Below are positions 1-8,480 of a stretch of DNA of 64,000 nucleotides, piece by piece. Numbering within the stretch: the stretch's first letter is position 1; each line of letters begins with the position of its first letter. The stretch lies in NCBI GenBank assembly GCA_946482365.1, contig CAMLQY010000007.1, forward strand, positions 1 through 64,000, read 5' to 3'. Below the pieces are notes generated by a model. That model did not search any database. It had not been told where the DNA came from and saw nothing but the letters and a program-made list of their open reading frames with translations. Position numbers and translations under genes: made by a program. The stretch is from an uncultured Actinomycetes bacterium. GTDB lineage: Bacteria; Actinomycetota; Thermoleophilia; Solirubrobacterales; 70-9.

Positions 1-143
1 AGGCCGGTTACGTCGTTGGCGGCGGTGCGGGGGTGGGTGGGGGCGGCGGAGGCGGGAGTTGCGAGGAGGAGGAATAGGAGGGAGGTGAGGAGAGCGGTGA
101 GCACTGCAGTGGCGCTTCTCGTGTGGCCTTTGCTTTGTCCCAT
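1..143 (-). CDS. N-terminal fragment of a secreted protein (cut by window edge)
   Basis: An open frame runs from an ATG at 143 to the left edge (47 codons) with no stop. A Shine-Dalgarno sequence GGGGGAG lies at 152-158, 8 nt before the ATG. The product starts with a charged stretch (MGQSKGHTR), then a Leu-rich hydrophobic core and a signal-peptidase-like site (TPASA before AP), so it is an exported protein. The mature part begins with a Pro/Thr/Arg-rich segment. Its function cannot be told because the body lies outside the window. It is collinear with the secreted propeller gene that ends at 273, with a hairpin between them. Confidence 0.6.
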   Translation of the reverse strand, partial: MGQSKGHTRSATAVLTALLTSLLFLLLATPASAAPTHPRTAANDVTG

Positions 144-200
144 CTCCCTGGCTCCCCCTGTGTTCTGTTGTCCTTCGTGTTGTGCTGTGCGTCTAGACCG

Positions 201-228
201 CCGCCCCGGGAGCCGGTTGGCTCCCGGG
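201..228. terminator. Perfect 12-bp hairpin between two secreted-protein genes
   Basis: Arms at 201-212 and 217-228 are perfectly complementary (GCCCCGGGAGCC and its complement) with a 4-nt GGTT loop. It lies 3' of the minus-strand gene ending at 273 and upstream of the gene starting at 143. On the minus strand no T-run follows; on the plus strand CTTTGG follows. It is probably a high-GC terminator for the propeller gene. Confidence 0.6.
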
Positions 229-272
229 GCTTTGGCCTTGCTTCTAGGTGGCGATTAGGTAGCTATCGCCCC

Positions 273-2507
273 CTAGTCGAATTTCGCTTCCACGGACTTC
301 GCTTCATTCATGGTCACCAGGCAAGTGCCGGTGCCCGAGCAGCCCGCGCCTGACCAGCCGGCGAAGGTCGAGCCTTTGCCGGGCAGCGGGACGAGCAGTT
401 CGATCACCGCGCCTTTGAAGTAGGCGGCTGCCTGGGAGGTGCAGGTCAGGCCGCAGTTGATGCCGGCCTGTTTTGCCTTGACGGTGCCTTGACCGCCGCC
501 TGTCTTGGTGAGCGTGAGGTTGAACTGCGGGACCGCGGTGAATTCAGCCCCGACCGACTTGTCTGCTTCCAGCGTGCTGAGCACGCAGGTCGTGCTTTCG
601 CCCGTGCAGTCACCCGTCCATTTGGTGAATGTGTAGTTTTTGGACGGGGTCGCTGTGAGCGTGACCGAGGTCAGCTCTTTGAAGGCCCCTTTGGTCGTGG
701 AGCAGTTCGACAAGCAGAGGATTCCGCTTGGCGCGCTCTGCACCTTGCCAAGGCCTGTGCCTACGCGGGTTACCGAGACGTCGTAGGCCTGGATGAATTT
801 GGCCGAGACGGTCTTCGCTTTGTCCATGGTGACTTTGCACGTGCGCCCGATGGCTCCGCCCGTTTCGCAGCCTTTCCAGCTGACGAAGAGGGATTCGGAG
901 TCAGGCGATGCGGTCAGGGTGACTTTTTCGCCTTCTTTGAAGTCGGCCGAGCAGGTCGGGTCACATTCGATCCCGGCCGGGTTCGAGACGACGGTGCCAT
1001 CGCCCGTGCCTTCCTTGATGACGGTGAGTTTGTGTTCGACGATCCCGAGGTCGAACCTGCCGATCGCCGGAGTCGAGGGGAAGAGCGAGTCACCCGCGGT
1101 CGTGAACCAGAGGCTGTTTTTGGGACCGGGCACGAGAGTGCCCATTTTGCCGAGCGTCGCCGGCGTCGCCGTGATCGTTTGCGGCTCCAGCGGGAAGACT
1201 TCAAATGCACCCGATGGTTTGAAGCGGTAGAGCTTGTGAGGCACTGCCCCCGAATTGGCCAGTTCGATCGAGCACGAGGATCCGGTACCGGTGAGTTCGC
1301 TTATGCATCCCAGCATAGGAACATTAGTGCGGGCGAATTTTCCTTCGAATTCGATCGTTCGTATGACCTGAGAGGAGCCAGTTTCGGTTTCGATGCCTTT
1401 GACGTTGCCTACGCCGCCGATGGACGGAAGAGCTCCCAGTTTTTCTTCGATGGTCGCAGCGGGGGCGTTGAAGGCGAGCGATTCGGTTTTTTCGCCTTCG
1501 AATTCGAGTTTGTATGCGCCACCGAGTTCTCCTTCGGTGACTTTGAGCGTGATTTTCTGCCTCTCATTCTGGGTGAGCGTTTCCTTGACCCAGACGTTGC
1601 CGTCGGCGCCAGTGGCGAATCCGGTGAGGGCAGCCCCCCCGGCTCCGATACCGCCCAGGCCGGTGTTGTAGTAGGTCACGACGCCTGCGGGGGTTATGGC
1701 GCCGATCCTTTCTTCCGTCGGTATCGCCGTGTTCTGCGCCGCGAACCAGATCCTTCCGTCGCCGCCGTAAGTAAGCGACTGAGGCCGGTTGTTGCCGGTG
1801 CCGGCGTTGACCGTGAACTCGGTGAACGTCTCGGCGGGCAGTGTGATCTTGCCGATCGCTTTGGTCGGGCCGACGTCGCCGAAGTAGAGGTTGCCGTCGC
1901 CGCCGGCGATGATCGCAGTGGCGAGGGAGCCGGTGTTGTAGCCGGCGGTGACGCCAGGACTGAATTCGGTGACGACACCGGCGGGGGTCATTTTGAAGAT
2001 TTTCCTGGTCGTGGGGGTCGGGGCGATGGTGAACCAGAGGTTGCCGTCGGACCCTTCGACGATGTATTCCGGTTCGCCCGCGACCGAGAACTCCGTGAGG
2101 CCGGCGCCAGAGGTGTTGATGGAGCCGATTTTTTTGGCGGTTTTCTCGGTGAACCAGAGCTTGCCTTCCGGCCCGGACGTGATGCTGAACGCGGCGCCGG
2201 TGAGACCGGGGCTGAACTCGGTCACTTCCCCGGAGGGAGTGACTTTGCCGATTTTGGTCGAGCCGTCGTTGGTGTACCAGAGGTTGCCGTCGGGGCCTTC
2301 GACGGCAGTGAGCGGTTTCGTCGGCTGTGTCGGCGCGATGAATTCTTCGGTGTCGCCCAAGGCCGCCGAAGCGCCGGCCGGCAGGGCGAGAGCGAACAGC
2401 GCAACCGCCATCAGGGCCACGGGGACGCCGAATCGCGTGCGCAGCCGTTTCAGATTCATCGGTTTCGGCTTGGCCTTCGCAGCCGGTGCCTTCGAGGTGC
2501 CTCTCAC
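273..2507 (-). CDS. Secreted Vgb-like beta-propeller protein with C-terminal cysteine-pair repeats
   Basis: 744 aa. The GTG at 2507 is chosen because AAGGAG at 2515-2520 precedes it by 7 nt; the ATG at 2459 has no comparable site. An N-terminal signal peptide ends near residue 48 (ALPAGASA). Residues ~50-490 hold repeats of the virginiamycin-B-lyase/NHL kind (PDGNLWYTN, PEGKLWFTE, SDGNLWFTI), the blades of a propeller, with a non-propeller insertion around residues 330-440. Residues ~495-744 hold three InlB B-type repeats with paired cysteines (for example ECDPTC, and a WKGC or WTGDC element, ending AKTVSAKF). Lyase activity should not be assumed; such propellers in this group are usually surface proteins of unknown ligand. 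The same repeat type occurs in the protein at 35647-37278. Confidence 0.8.
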   Translation of the reverse strand: MRGTSKAPAAKAKPKPMNLKRLRTRFGVPVALMAVALFALALPAGASAALGDTEEFIAPTQPTKPLTAVEGPDGNLWYTNDGSTKIGKVTPSGEVTEFSPGLTGAAFSITSGPEGKLWFTEKTAKKIGSINTSGAGLTEFSVAGEPEYIVEGSDGNLWFTIAPTPTTRKIFKMTPAGVVTEFSPGVTAGYNTGSLATAIIAGGDGNLYFGDVGPTKAIGKITLPAETFTEFTVNAGTGNNRPQSLTYGGDGRIWFAAQNTAIPTEERIGAITPAGVVTYYNTGLGGIGAGGAALTGFATGADGNVWVKETLTQNERQKITLKVTEGELGGAYKLEFEGEKTESLAFNAPAATIEEKLGALPSIGGVGNVKGIETETGSSQVIRTIEFEGKFARTNVPMLGCISELTGTGSSCSIELANSGAVPHKLYRFKPSGAFEVFPLEPQTITATPATLGKMGTLVPGPKNSLWFTTAGDSLFPSTPAIGRFDLGIVEHKLTVIKEGTGDGTVVSNPAGIECDPTCSADFKEGEKVTLTASPDSESLFVSWKGCETGGAIGRTCKVTMDKAKTVSAKFIQAYDVSVTRVGTGLGKVQSAPSGILCLSNCSTTKGAFKELTSVTLTATPSKNYTFTKWTGDCTGESTTCVLSTLEADKSVGAEFTAVPQFNLTLTKTGGGQGTVKAKQAGINCGLTCTSQAAAYFKGAVIELLVPLPGKGSTFAGWSGAGCSGTGTCLVTMNEAKSVEAKFD

Positions 2508-2739
2508 TTGCTCTCTCCTTGTCCCTGAGCCCCTGCCGGCCGCTCCCAGCGGCCTCGGCGACTCGGTTTTCCCTGTGGGTTCCCGTACGTGCCCAGTGAG
2601 GGCACGACGAAGGCAGAATACCGTGTCGTACCGAAATTGCAAGCCTGAGTTTCTTGCTCATGCCGCGCGCATTCCCCATCATGGCGCGCCAAAGCCATTC
2701 TCGTCATGAGAGAAATGCAGGGAAGACCTGAGGCGAGAG

Positions 2740-3180
2740 CTAGGGCTTGACGACCCGGAAGATCAGCTTCTTGAGCTTGGTGCGCGGTTCGCCGCCGGTG
2801 GGCGAGAAGGTGAATTTGACTTTGATCCGCAGCTGGCGGCCTTTGGCTTTTTCGAGCTCGGCCATGCCTTTGGCGTTGAGCTCGAGTTTGAGCGTGAAGC
2901 TGCCGGCGGATTTGCCCGTCGCTTTGGCCGTTTTCATCAGGTCGGCGGTGGCGGTGAAGGTGCCGCCGCTGGAGACCTTGACCCTGATCGTGACGACGCC
3001 GGTAGAGGGGTGCTTGACCTTGCCCAGGTTGAACTTGTTGGAAGGCAGCGGGCTGCAGTAGGGCGGCGTGCCGGTCTGCCCTTTGGGGCAGCCGTCGGCG
3101 GTGGAGGCGGCCGGCAGGGCAAGCGCGACAAAGGCAAGCGCCCCTGCGAGCAGAAGAAGCAGTCTGTTCCCCATCCCCAC
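2740..3180 (-). CDS. Small secreted protein of unknown function
   Basis: 146 aa. A GTG at 3180 (GGAGG six nt upstream) or an ATG at 3174 could start it. Residues 1-28 are a Leu/Ala signal peptide ending ALPAASTADG. The mature protein has a cysteine pair (CPKGQTGTPPYC) and then alternating hydrophobic/charged strands rich in Lys (TIRVKVSSGG, LRIKVKFTFSP), suggesting a small beta-sandwich. The start overlaps the stop of the upstream TIM-barrel gene by 1 nt, so the two are cotranslated. No family is recognised. Confidence 0.7.
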   Translation of the reverse strand: MGMGNRLLLLLAGALAFVALALPAASTADGCPKGQTGTPPYCSPLPSNKFNLGKVKHPSTGVVTIRVKVSSGGTFTATADLMKTAKATGKSAGSFTLKLELNAKGMAELEKAKGRQLRIKVKFTFSPTGGEPRTKLKKLIFRVVKP

Positions 3181-4613
3181 TACGGACCTCCCCTTTCCGC
3201 TGCAACCCTAGCAGGCAAGCTGGAAAGACGGCCCTGCCTGGCCCGCGCCCGGAAGGCGCCCCCGGGCGCGTCGACTCGGGCGAGGAAGACGCGGCGCGGG
3301 CCGGCAGCGACGCGGGCGAGCGGCGCCCAGCCGCGCCGGGTGCGGCGCTCGAGGACGAGCCGGCCGGGCGCGGGCGCCTTGCCCCAGAGGAGCACCTTGC
3401 CGCGGCCGCGGCGCGCGACGAAGGGGAAGCCGAAGGCGCGGTGGGCCGGCTTCGCCCCGCCCTCGATGAAGAAGAGGCCGCTCTGCTGGGTGGCGCCGAA
3501 CCCGGCCGCACCGGGGGAGCGGTCGCGCAGGTACCACCAGACGACCGCGCCGGCGCCCTGGCGCCAGAGTTCGAAGAGCGATTCGGAGAGGAAGCGCGCG
3601 TGGCGGCGCAGCGGCACGCCTTCGGGATCGGGAGGGTTCGAGTCGATCCAGATCTCCGTCGCCCAGAAGGGCTTGGGCCCGGCCGGAAGCAGGCGCCCGG
3701 TCGCGACCCCCCGGCGCACGATCGAGGTGAGGCGACCGAGGTCCGGGGTCGAGACGTCGAGCGGGCTGACGGCGCCGCGGCTGGGCGCCCAGACGTTGAT
3801 CGGGTTGTGGGCCGCTATGTCGAAGCGGGCGGGTTCGGGGCAGGCGAGCGGCCGCAGCTGCGGCCCGCGCAGGCAGAGCAGGGCGCGCCAGAACCAGACC
3901 GGCGGGACGCGGCTCCCTCCCACCTCCGCGTCCCCGTAGGGCGCCAGACCCCCGACGATCACGCGGGCAGCGGGGCTGGCGGCGTGGATCGCCGTGTAGG
4001 CGGCGTTCAACATCGCCCGGTAATGCTGGGGAGCGACCAGCTTTCCCCCTTCCCAGAGCGGGTTGAGGTGGACCGAGAGGTTCTGCTCGGCCCAGACCTG
4101 GAAGTAGCGGACGCGAGGGAGCGGGCCGGCGGCCGGGTCGGCGAAGCCCCCCGCGTAACGGGCGGCGAGCGCGTGGGAGAAGCTCCCCAGCTCAGCGGGC
4201 TGTGGCAGCCAGGTGCCGGGGGGCGCCACGGCCGGGCTGGGGCGGTCCGGTCCCTCCGCCCAGCGGGGGGCGAAGTTGACGGCGAGCACCGGCTGCAGGC
4301 CGCGGGCGACGGCGGCGCGGACGGCGGCGTCGAGGGCCTCCCAGTCGTAGGCGGGGTCGGCCGGGTCGGCGGGGTCGAAGCCGGCCGGGGGAGCCTTGGG
4401 CGCGATGCTCGACCAGGCGACGGTGAGGAGGACCAGGTCCGCCCGCGCCTCCTGCGCCCGGGTCATCCACTCCTCGCGCAGCCCCGCGTCGGCGCCGTTG
4501 AAGGCCGTGTCGGCGAGGCCGAGCTCGAGGCCGCGCGGCGCCGCGGCGGCCCCCGGCGCCAGGGAGGCGAGCGCCAGCGCCGTGAGGGCGAGGACGGTGG
4601 CGAGCCGCTTCAC
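3180..4613 (-). CDS. Secreted glycoside-hydrolase-like TIM-barrel protein
   Basis: 477 aa from a GTG at 4613. Residues 1-25 are a signal peptide (ALASLAPGAAA). The body has the layout of clan-A retaining glycosidases: an early strand (LVLLTVAWSSIAP), LQPVLAVNF, a probable acid/base Glu in FQVWAEQN, and a probable nucleophile Glu in FWATEIWIDS, followed by VVWWYLRD. The C-terminal ~90 residues look like a small beta domain rich in Arg. Substrate unknown; cellulase/GH39-like is the nearest description. The GTG overlaps the TGA of the upstream gene by 4 nt and its own stop overlaps the next GTG by 1 nt, so this is a tightly coupled three-gene operon (5068 to 2740). Confidence 0.7.
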   Translation of the reverse strand: MKRLATVLALTALALASLAPGAAAAPRGLELGLADTAFNGADAGLREEWMTRAQEARADLVLLTVAWSSIAPKAPPAGFDPADPADPAYDWEALDAAVRAAVARGLQPVLAVNFAPRWAEGPDRPSPAVAPPGTWLPQPAELGSFSHALAARYAGGFADPAAGPLPRVRYFQVWAEQNLSVHLNPLWEGGKLVAPQHYRAMLNAAYTAIHAASPAARVIVGGLAPYGDAEVGGSRVPPVWFWRALLCLRGPQLRPLACPEPARFDIAAHNPINVWAPSRGAVSPLDVSTPDLGRLTSIVRRGVATGRLLPAGPKPFWATEIWIDSNPPDPEGVPLRRHARFLSESLFELWRQGAGAVVWWYLRDRSPGAAGFGATQQSGLFFIEGGAKPAHRAFGFPFVARRGRGKVLLWGKAPAPGRLVLERRTRRGWAPLARVAAGPRRVFLARVDAPGGAFRARARQGRLSSLPARVAAERGGP

Positions 4614-5068
4614 CGCGTCACGATGCCGCGCCACCTGGCGGCACCGAAGGCGACTGCGCCCGCCGCCGTGAGCGCCAGCACGAGCGGGAAGAGGTCGCCC
4701 AGGCCCTGGTCGTCGGGAACGCGCACCGCCGAGGCGGGCGGCGAGCCATCCCGCTCCGCGCCCACGCCGAGCACCCCGGAAGGAGCCGTTTTGGCGACCA
4801 CGGTCGCGACCGCGAGGCCCTCCGGCCCGCTCCCGCGCAGGGCGCGTTCGGTGGACTCGGTCAGCGCCCCGTCGCGCACCGCGTCGCGCGTCTCCTTCGC
4901 CGCATCGGGAGCCCGCGGGCCGGTCGCGCCGGGGAGCGTCTGGTAGTACTGGTCGGCCTCGGAGTTGCCCGGCGGCGCCACGACCCGGACCGCGGCGCTC
5001 GCGGAAAACGGCATGGCCAGCACAAGCAGGAGGGCGAGTGTCGTAGTTTTCATCGCCTTGATGTGCAT
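4610..5068 (-). CDS. Small exported, C-terminally membrane-anchored protein
   Basis: About 152 aa. Either the ATG at 5068 or that at 5053 could be used; both leave an intact signal peptide (TTLALLLVLAMPFSASA). The mature N-terminus has GNSEADQYYQTLPGATG, then a low-complexity charged middle. Near the C-terminus one membrane helix (FPLVLALTAAGAVAFGA) is followed by RWRG. Topology: exported domain tethered by a C-terminal anchor. I recall similar hypothetical proteins with the GNSEADQY motif in Thermoleophilia but know no function. It is the first gene of an operon with the glycosidase-like protein. Confidence 0.6.
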   Translation of the reverse strand: MHIKAMKTTTLALLLVLAMPFSASAAVRVVAPPGNSEADQYYQTLPGATGPRAPDAAKETRDAVRDGALTESTERALRGSGPEGLAVATVVAKTAPSGVLGVGAERDGSPPASAVRVPDDQGLGDLFPLVLALTAAGAVAFGAARWRGIVTR

Positions 5069-5156
5069 TAACCCCGCCGGGGCGCCGTAAGAGCTGCCGG
5101 CCCCCGCCCTCCGGAAACTGTACATGGCGCGGTGCAGGGCGATGTGCATAAATCGT

Positions 5157-5189
5157 CCACGCAGTGGTCATATAATGCCCACATAGTGG
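5157..5189 (+). promoter_or_regulatory. TATAAT promoter flanked by two CCAC-N3-GTGG dyads
   Basis: Two 11-bp dyads, CCACGCAGTGG at 5157-5167 and CCACATAGTGG at 5179-5189, lie 22 bp apart centre to centre (about two helical turns). A perfect -10 box TATAAT at 5171-5176 sits between them. No good -35 is visible. The ATPase ATG follows at 5192. The geometry fits a dimeric repressor or autoregulator binding both sides of the -10. Confidence 0.55.
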
Positions 5190-5191
5190 AA

Positions 5192-6427
5192 ATGCCTACC
5201 GTCACCCGCGCTATCGAGCCCCGCCTCCTCGCCGCCCTCGGTGACACGCCCGCGGTGATGCTCGTCGGACCGCGCCAGGCCGGCAAGAGCACGCTGGTGC
5301 AGGGGCTCGCCGCGGGACCGCACCCCGCGCGCTACATCACCCTCGACGACCTGCGCACGCTCGAAGCGGCGCGCCGCGACCCGGTCGGCCTGATCGAGGG
5401 CGCCGAGGACCCTCTGGCGATCGACGAGATCCAGCGCGCGCCCGAGCTGCTCCTCCCGATCAAGGCCGCAATCGACCGCGACCGGCGCCCCGGGCGGTTC
5501 ATCCTCACCGGCTCGGCACAGGTGATGCTGCTGCCGAAAGTCTCCGAGTCCCTCGCCGGACGAGTTGAGGTCCACACGCTGTGGCCGTTCTCCCAGGCCG
5601 AGATCGAGGACGTCCCAGGGGACGCGGTCGAGCGGCTGCTCGGTGGCTCCCCCCCGCCCGCAGCCCCGGCCACATCTCGCCAGGAGCTGATCAAGCGCCT
5701 CGTCCGGGGTGGCTTTCCCGAGGCGGCGGGCCGCGATGCGGAGCGCCGCGACGAGTGGCTTGCGGCGTACCTCACCGCGATAGTGCAGCGTGACCTTCGC
5801 GACCTCGCGAACATCGAGCGCCTCGGCGAGGTCCCGGCGGTGCTCGCCTCACTCGCCGCGCGCGTCCGCGCTCCGCTGAACAAGGCGGATGTGAGCAGCG
5901 CGGTGGGAATTCCACGAACCTCACTGGATAGGTACCTGACCCTGCTCGAGCACGTCTTCCTGGTCCGCCGCCTGCCGGCCTGGCACACGAATCGGATCAA
6001 GCAGGTCACGAAAGCGCCGAAGCTCCTCATCGCCGACTCTGCCCTGCTCGCGCACCTGCTGCGAGCCGACCGGCAGCGCCTAGCCGAAGACGAGTCCCTT
6101 CTGGGAATCGTCCTGGAGTGCTTCGTCGGCATGGAGCTGGCGAAGCAGCTGTCCGCCTCGGGGAGGCGCACGGCGCTGCTCCACATGCGCTCAGCAAGGG
6201 GCGCCGAGGTCGACTTCATTCTGGAAGGCGCCGATGGCGGCGTCGCGGGTGTCGAGGTGAAGGCGGGGGCAACCGTGCGGAGTGAGGATTTCCGGCACCT
6301 GGCCATGCTGCGCGACCGGCTCGGGGATCGCTTCGCGCGCGGCATCGTGCTCTATCCGGGCGGCGAACGGCTCCCCTTCGGCGAGGGGCTGGAAGCCTGG
6401 CCGCTTTCCAGCCTATGGACTGCGTGA
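5192..6427 (+). CDS. AAA ATPase with C-terminal DUF4143 domain
   Basis: 411 aa. Walker A is LVGPRQAGKST near residue 25, Walker B-like LAIDEIQRAPEL near residue 95, and a sensor-like ILTGSAQ follows. The C-terminal third contains RTALLHMRSARGAEVDFIL, then VEVKAGA: the E-x-D...E-V-K arrangement of the DUF4143 nuclease-like fold. Proteins of this family (AAA_14 + DUF4143) are widespread in bacteria and archaea; their role is not established. The ATG at 5192 is preferred over an upstream in-frame ATG at 5132 because the family starts a few residues before the P-loop domain and the promoter lies between them. It stands alone, divergent from the operon at 5068. Confidence 0.85.
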   Translation: MPTVTRAIEPRLLAALGDTPAVMLVGPRQAGKSTLVQGLAAGPHPARYITLDDLRTLEAARRDPVGLIEGAEDPLAIDEIQRAPELLLPIKAAIDRDRRPGRFILTGSAQVMLLPKVSESLAGRVEVHTLWPFSQAEIEDVPGDAVERLLGGSPPPAAPATSRQELIKRLVRGGFPEAAGRDAERRDEWLAAYLTAIVQRDLRDLANIERLGEVPAVLASLAARVRAPLNKADVSSAVGIPRTSLDRYLTLLEHVFLVRRLPAWHTNRIKQVTKAPKLLIADSALLAHLLRADRQRLAEDESLLGIVLECFVGMELAKQLSASGRRTALLHMRSARGAEVDFILEGADGGVAGVEVKAGATVRSEDFRHLAMLRDRLGDRFARGIVLYPGGERLPFGEGLEAWPLSSLWTA

Positions 6428-6518
6428 GCGGAGTGGCGTAGTTTTCCGCATCCCTTTGCCATTGGAAACACCGGAGCACGTAAAAGAGAGGGCCGTACCG
6501 GACGATCGCCGTCCGGCC

Positions 6519-8471
6519 GTGTCCTCGTTCGACTGGGGCGGGGCCGCGACATGGCTGCTCGCCGCCTTCCTCGTCGTCTACCTGGGGCTGGAAAACGGCG
6601 GCTACGACCCGATCCCGCGCGACCAGGTCGGGGTCGCGGTCTGGTGGCTGGTCCTGCTCGGGGTCGCGGTGGAGGCGCTGCCGCTGCCGGGGCGGACGCG
6701 CGCCGCCCTCGCGGTCCTCGGCCTGCTCGCCGGCTTCGGCGGCTGGACCGCGATCTCGATGGGCTGGACGCAGAGCGCCGAGCGCACGGCCGACGAGCTC
6801 GCCCGGGTCGCCACCTACCTCGGCGTCCTCGTGCTCGGCACCTGCCTGGCGACGCGGCGGCGGGCGGGGGCGCGGCAGGTCCTGCACGGGGTCACCTTCG
6901 GCCTCGGCCTGATCGCGGCGCTCGGCGTCCTCTCCCGCCTGCAGATGGCGTGGTTCCCGGTCAACGAACTGGGCAAAGTGCTGCCGGGGATCGAGATCGA
7001 GCGCCGCCTCTCCTACCCGCTGGGCTACTCGAGCGCGATCGGGGCGCTGGCCGGGATGACGCTGCCGCTGCTGCTCGCGGCGACCGCCTCGGCGCGCACG
7101 ATCGCCGCCCAGGCCCTCGCCGCGGCAGCGATCCCGCTCGCCGGCCTCGCCCTCTACCTCGCCACCTCGGGCACCGGCGCGATCGTCGCCGTCGCGGCGA
7201 TGCTCGCCTTCCTCGCCCTCTCCCCCGACCGCCTGCCGAAACTGCTCACCCTCGCCGCCGGGGGCGGGGGTGGGGTGCTCCTCGCCCTCGCGGTCGACAG
7301 CCGCGAGGCGCTGGCCCGGGGCCTGCCGACCGCGGCCGCCGAAGCGCAGGGGGACGAGGTGATGTGGATCGCGCTCGGGATCTGCGCCGCGGTCGCCGCG
7401 GCCCAGGTCGGGATCGGGCTCGCGGCGCGCGGCCTGCGACGGCCCCGCTGGCTGCGGCCCAGCCGCCGCGAGGCGCTTGTCGCGACAGCGGCGGTGACCC
7501 TCGTCGCGATCCCTGTCGCGGTCGCCGCCGGGCTGCCGGGCGAGGCCTCGGACCGCTGGGAGGTCTTCAAGAGCCACGGCAAGGGGGCGAGGGTGGAGCC
7601 CAGCTCGCCGGCCTCGATCCTCGACTCGACCAGCAGCGGCCGCTACCAGTTCTGGCAGTCGGCGGTGGACGCGGGCGAGGCCGAGCCCTGGCAGGGGACC
7701 GGCCCGGGGACCTTCGAGTTCTGGTGGGCCCAGCACGGCTCCTACAAGGGCTTCGTGCGCAACGCCCATTCGCTCTACCTGGAGGCCTTCGCCGAGCTGG
7801 GGATCATCGGGCTGGTCCTGATCGGGGGCTTCGTGCTGGCCGTGCTCGGCACCGGCGCGGTGCGCTCGCTGCGGGCTCCGCCGGAGCAGCGCCTGCTGCT
7901 CGCCGCGGCGACCGCCGGCGCGGCCGGGTTCGCGATGGCCGCGGCCCTGGACTGGGTCTGGCAGCTGGCGGCGCTCGCCGTCGCCTTCATGCTGCTGGCG
8001 GCCGTCGCGGTCAGCGGCTACTCGCTGCCCGAACCGCACCGGCGGCGGCGGCGCACCAAGCGCCGCAACCGCCACCGCCTGCAGCGCGCCGCGGTCGCCG
8101 CGGTCGCGGTCGCGGCCCTGATCGCGATCTGGTTCCCGCTGCGCGGCGCCACCCACCTGCGCCAGAGCCAGGTCGACGCCGCCCACGGCGATCTCGCGGC
8201 CGCCCTCCAGGAGGCGCAGGACGCCGCCGACGCCCAGCCCTACGCAGCGGCGCCGCTGCTGCAGCAGGCGCTCGTGCTCGAGCAGCAGGGGAAGCTCACC
8301 CCGGCCTCGGCGGCCGCTGCCGAGGCCACCCGCGAGGAAGAGGCCAACTGGCGCACCTGGACGATCCTGGCGCGGATCGAAGCCGAGCGCGGCCGCGTCG
8401 AGCGCTCGCTGGGCGCCTACGGCCGGGCCAAGGCACTCAACCCCAACTTCATCCTGTTCAGAACCGACTAG
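6519..8471 (+). CDS. O-antigen polymerase/ligase-like membrane protein with TPR-like tail
   Basis: About 650 aa. Start uncertain: the GTG at 6519 and the TTG at 6462 both lack a clear ribosome site. Roughly a dozen hydrophobic segments (WLLAAFLVVYLGL, LALAVLGLLAGFG-type) precede a large loop with SGRYQFWQSAVDAG and GTGPGTFEFWW. This is followed by HSLYLEAFAELGIIGLVLIG, the signature of the Wzy/WaaL domain. After an Arg-rich stretch and a last helix, the C-terminal ~110 residues are Ala-rich helical repeats like TPRs. Expected role: polymerising or ligating surface polysaccharide on the outer face of the membrane. It begins the plus-strand run of glycan genes; the sulfotransferase follows 9 nt later. 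Confidence 0.8.
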   Translation: MSSFDWGGAATWLLAAFLVVYLGLENGGYDPIPRDQVGVAVWWLVLLGVAVEALPLPGRTRAALAVLGLLAGFGGWTAISMGWTQSAERTADELARVATYLGVLVLGTCLATRRRAGARQVLHGVTFGLGLIAALGVLSRLQMAWFPVNELGKVLPGIEIERRLSYPLGYSSAIGALAGMTLPLLLAATASARTIAAQALAAAAIPLAGLALYLATSGTGAIVAVAAMLAFLALSPDRLPKLLTLAAGGGGGVLLALAVDSREALARGLPTAAAEAQGDEVMWIALGICAAVAAAQVGIGLAARGLRRPRWLRPSRREALVATAAVTLVAIPVAVAAGLPGEASDRWEVFKSHGKGARVEPSSPASILDSTSSGRYQFWQSAVDAGEAEPWQGTGPGTFEFWWAQHGSYKGFVRNAHSLYLEAFAELGIIGLVLIGGFVLAVLGTGAVRSLRAPPEQRLLLAAATAGAAGFAMAAALDWVWQLAALAVAFMLLAAVAVSGYSLPEPHRRRRRTKRRNRHRLQRAAVAAVAVAALIAIWFPLRGATHLRQSQVDAAHGDLAAALQEAQDAADAQPYAAAPLLQQALVLEQQGKLTPASAAAAEATREEEANWRTWTILARIEAERGRVERSLGAYGRAKALNPNFILFRTD

Positions 8472-8480
8472 CTTGCCGGG

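Noticed and set aside
16..258. Plus-strand open frame at the left end
   Set aside because: Runs over a hairpin and opposite a better-supported signal-peptide gene; no ribosome site and atypical composition.
489..2528. Long plus-strand open frame opposite the propeller gene
   Set aside because: Phe/Arg/Asp-rich translation is the usual shadow of a high-GC gene on the opposite strand.
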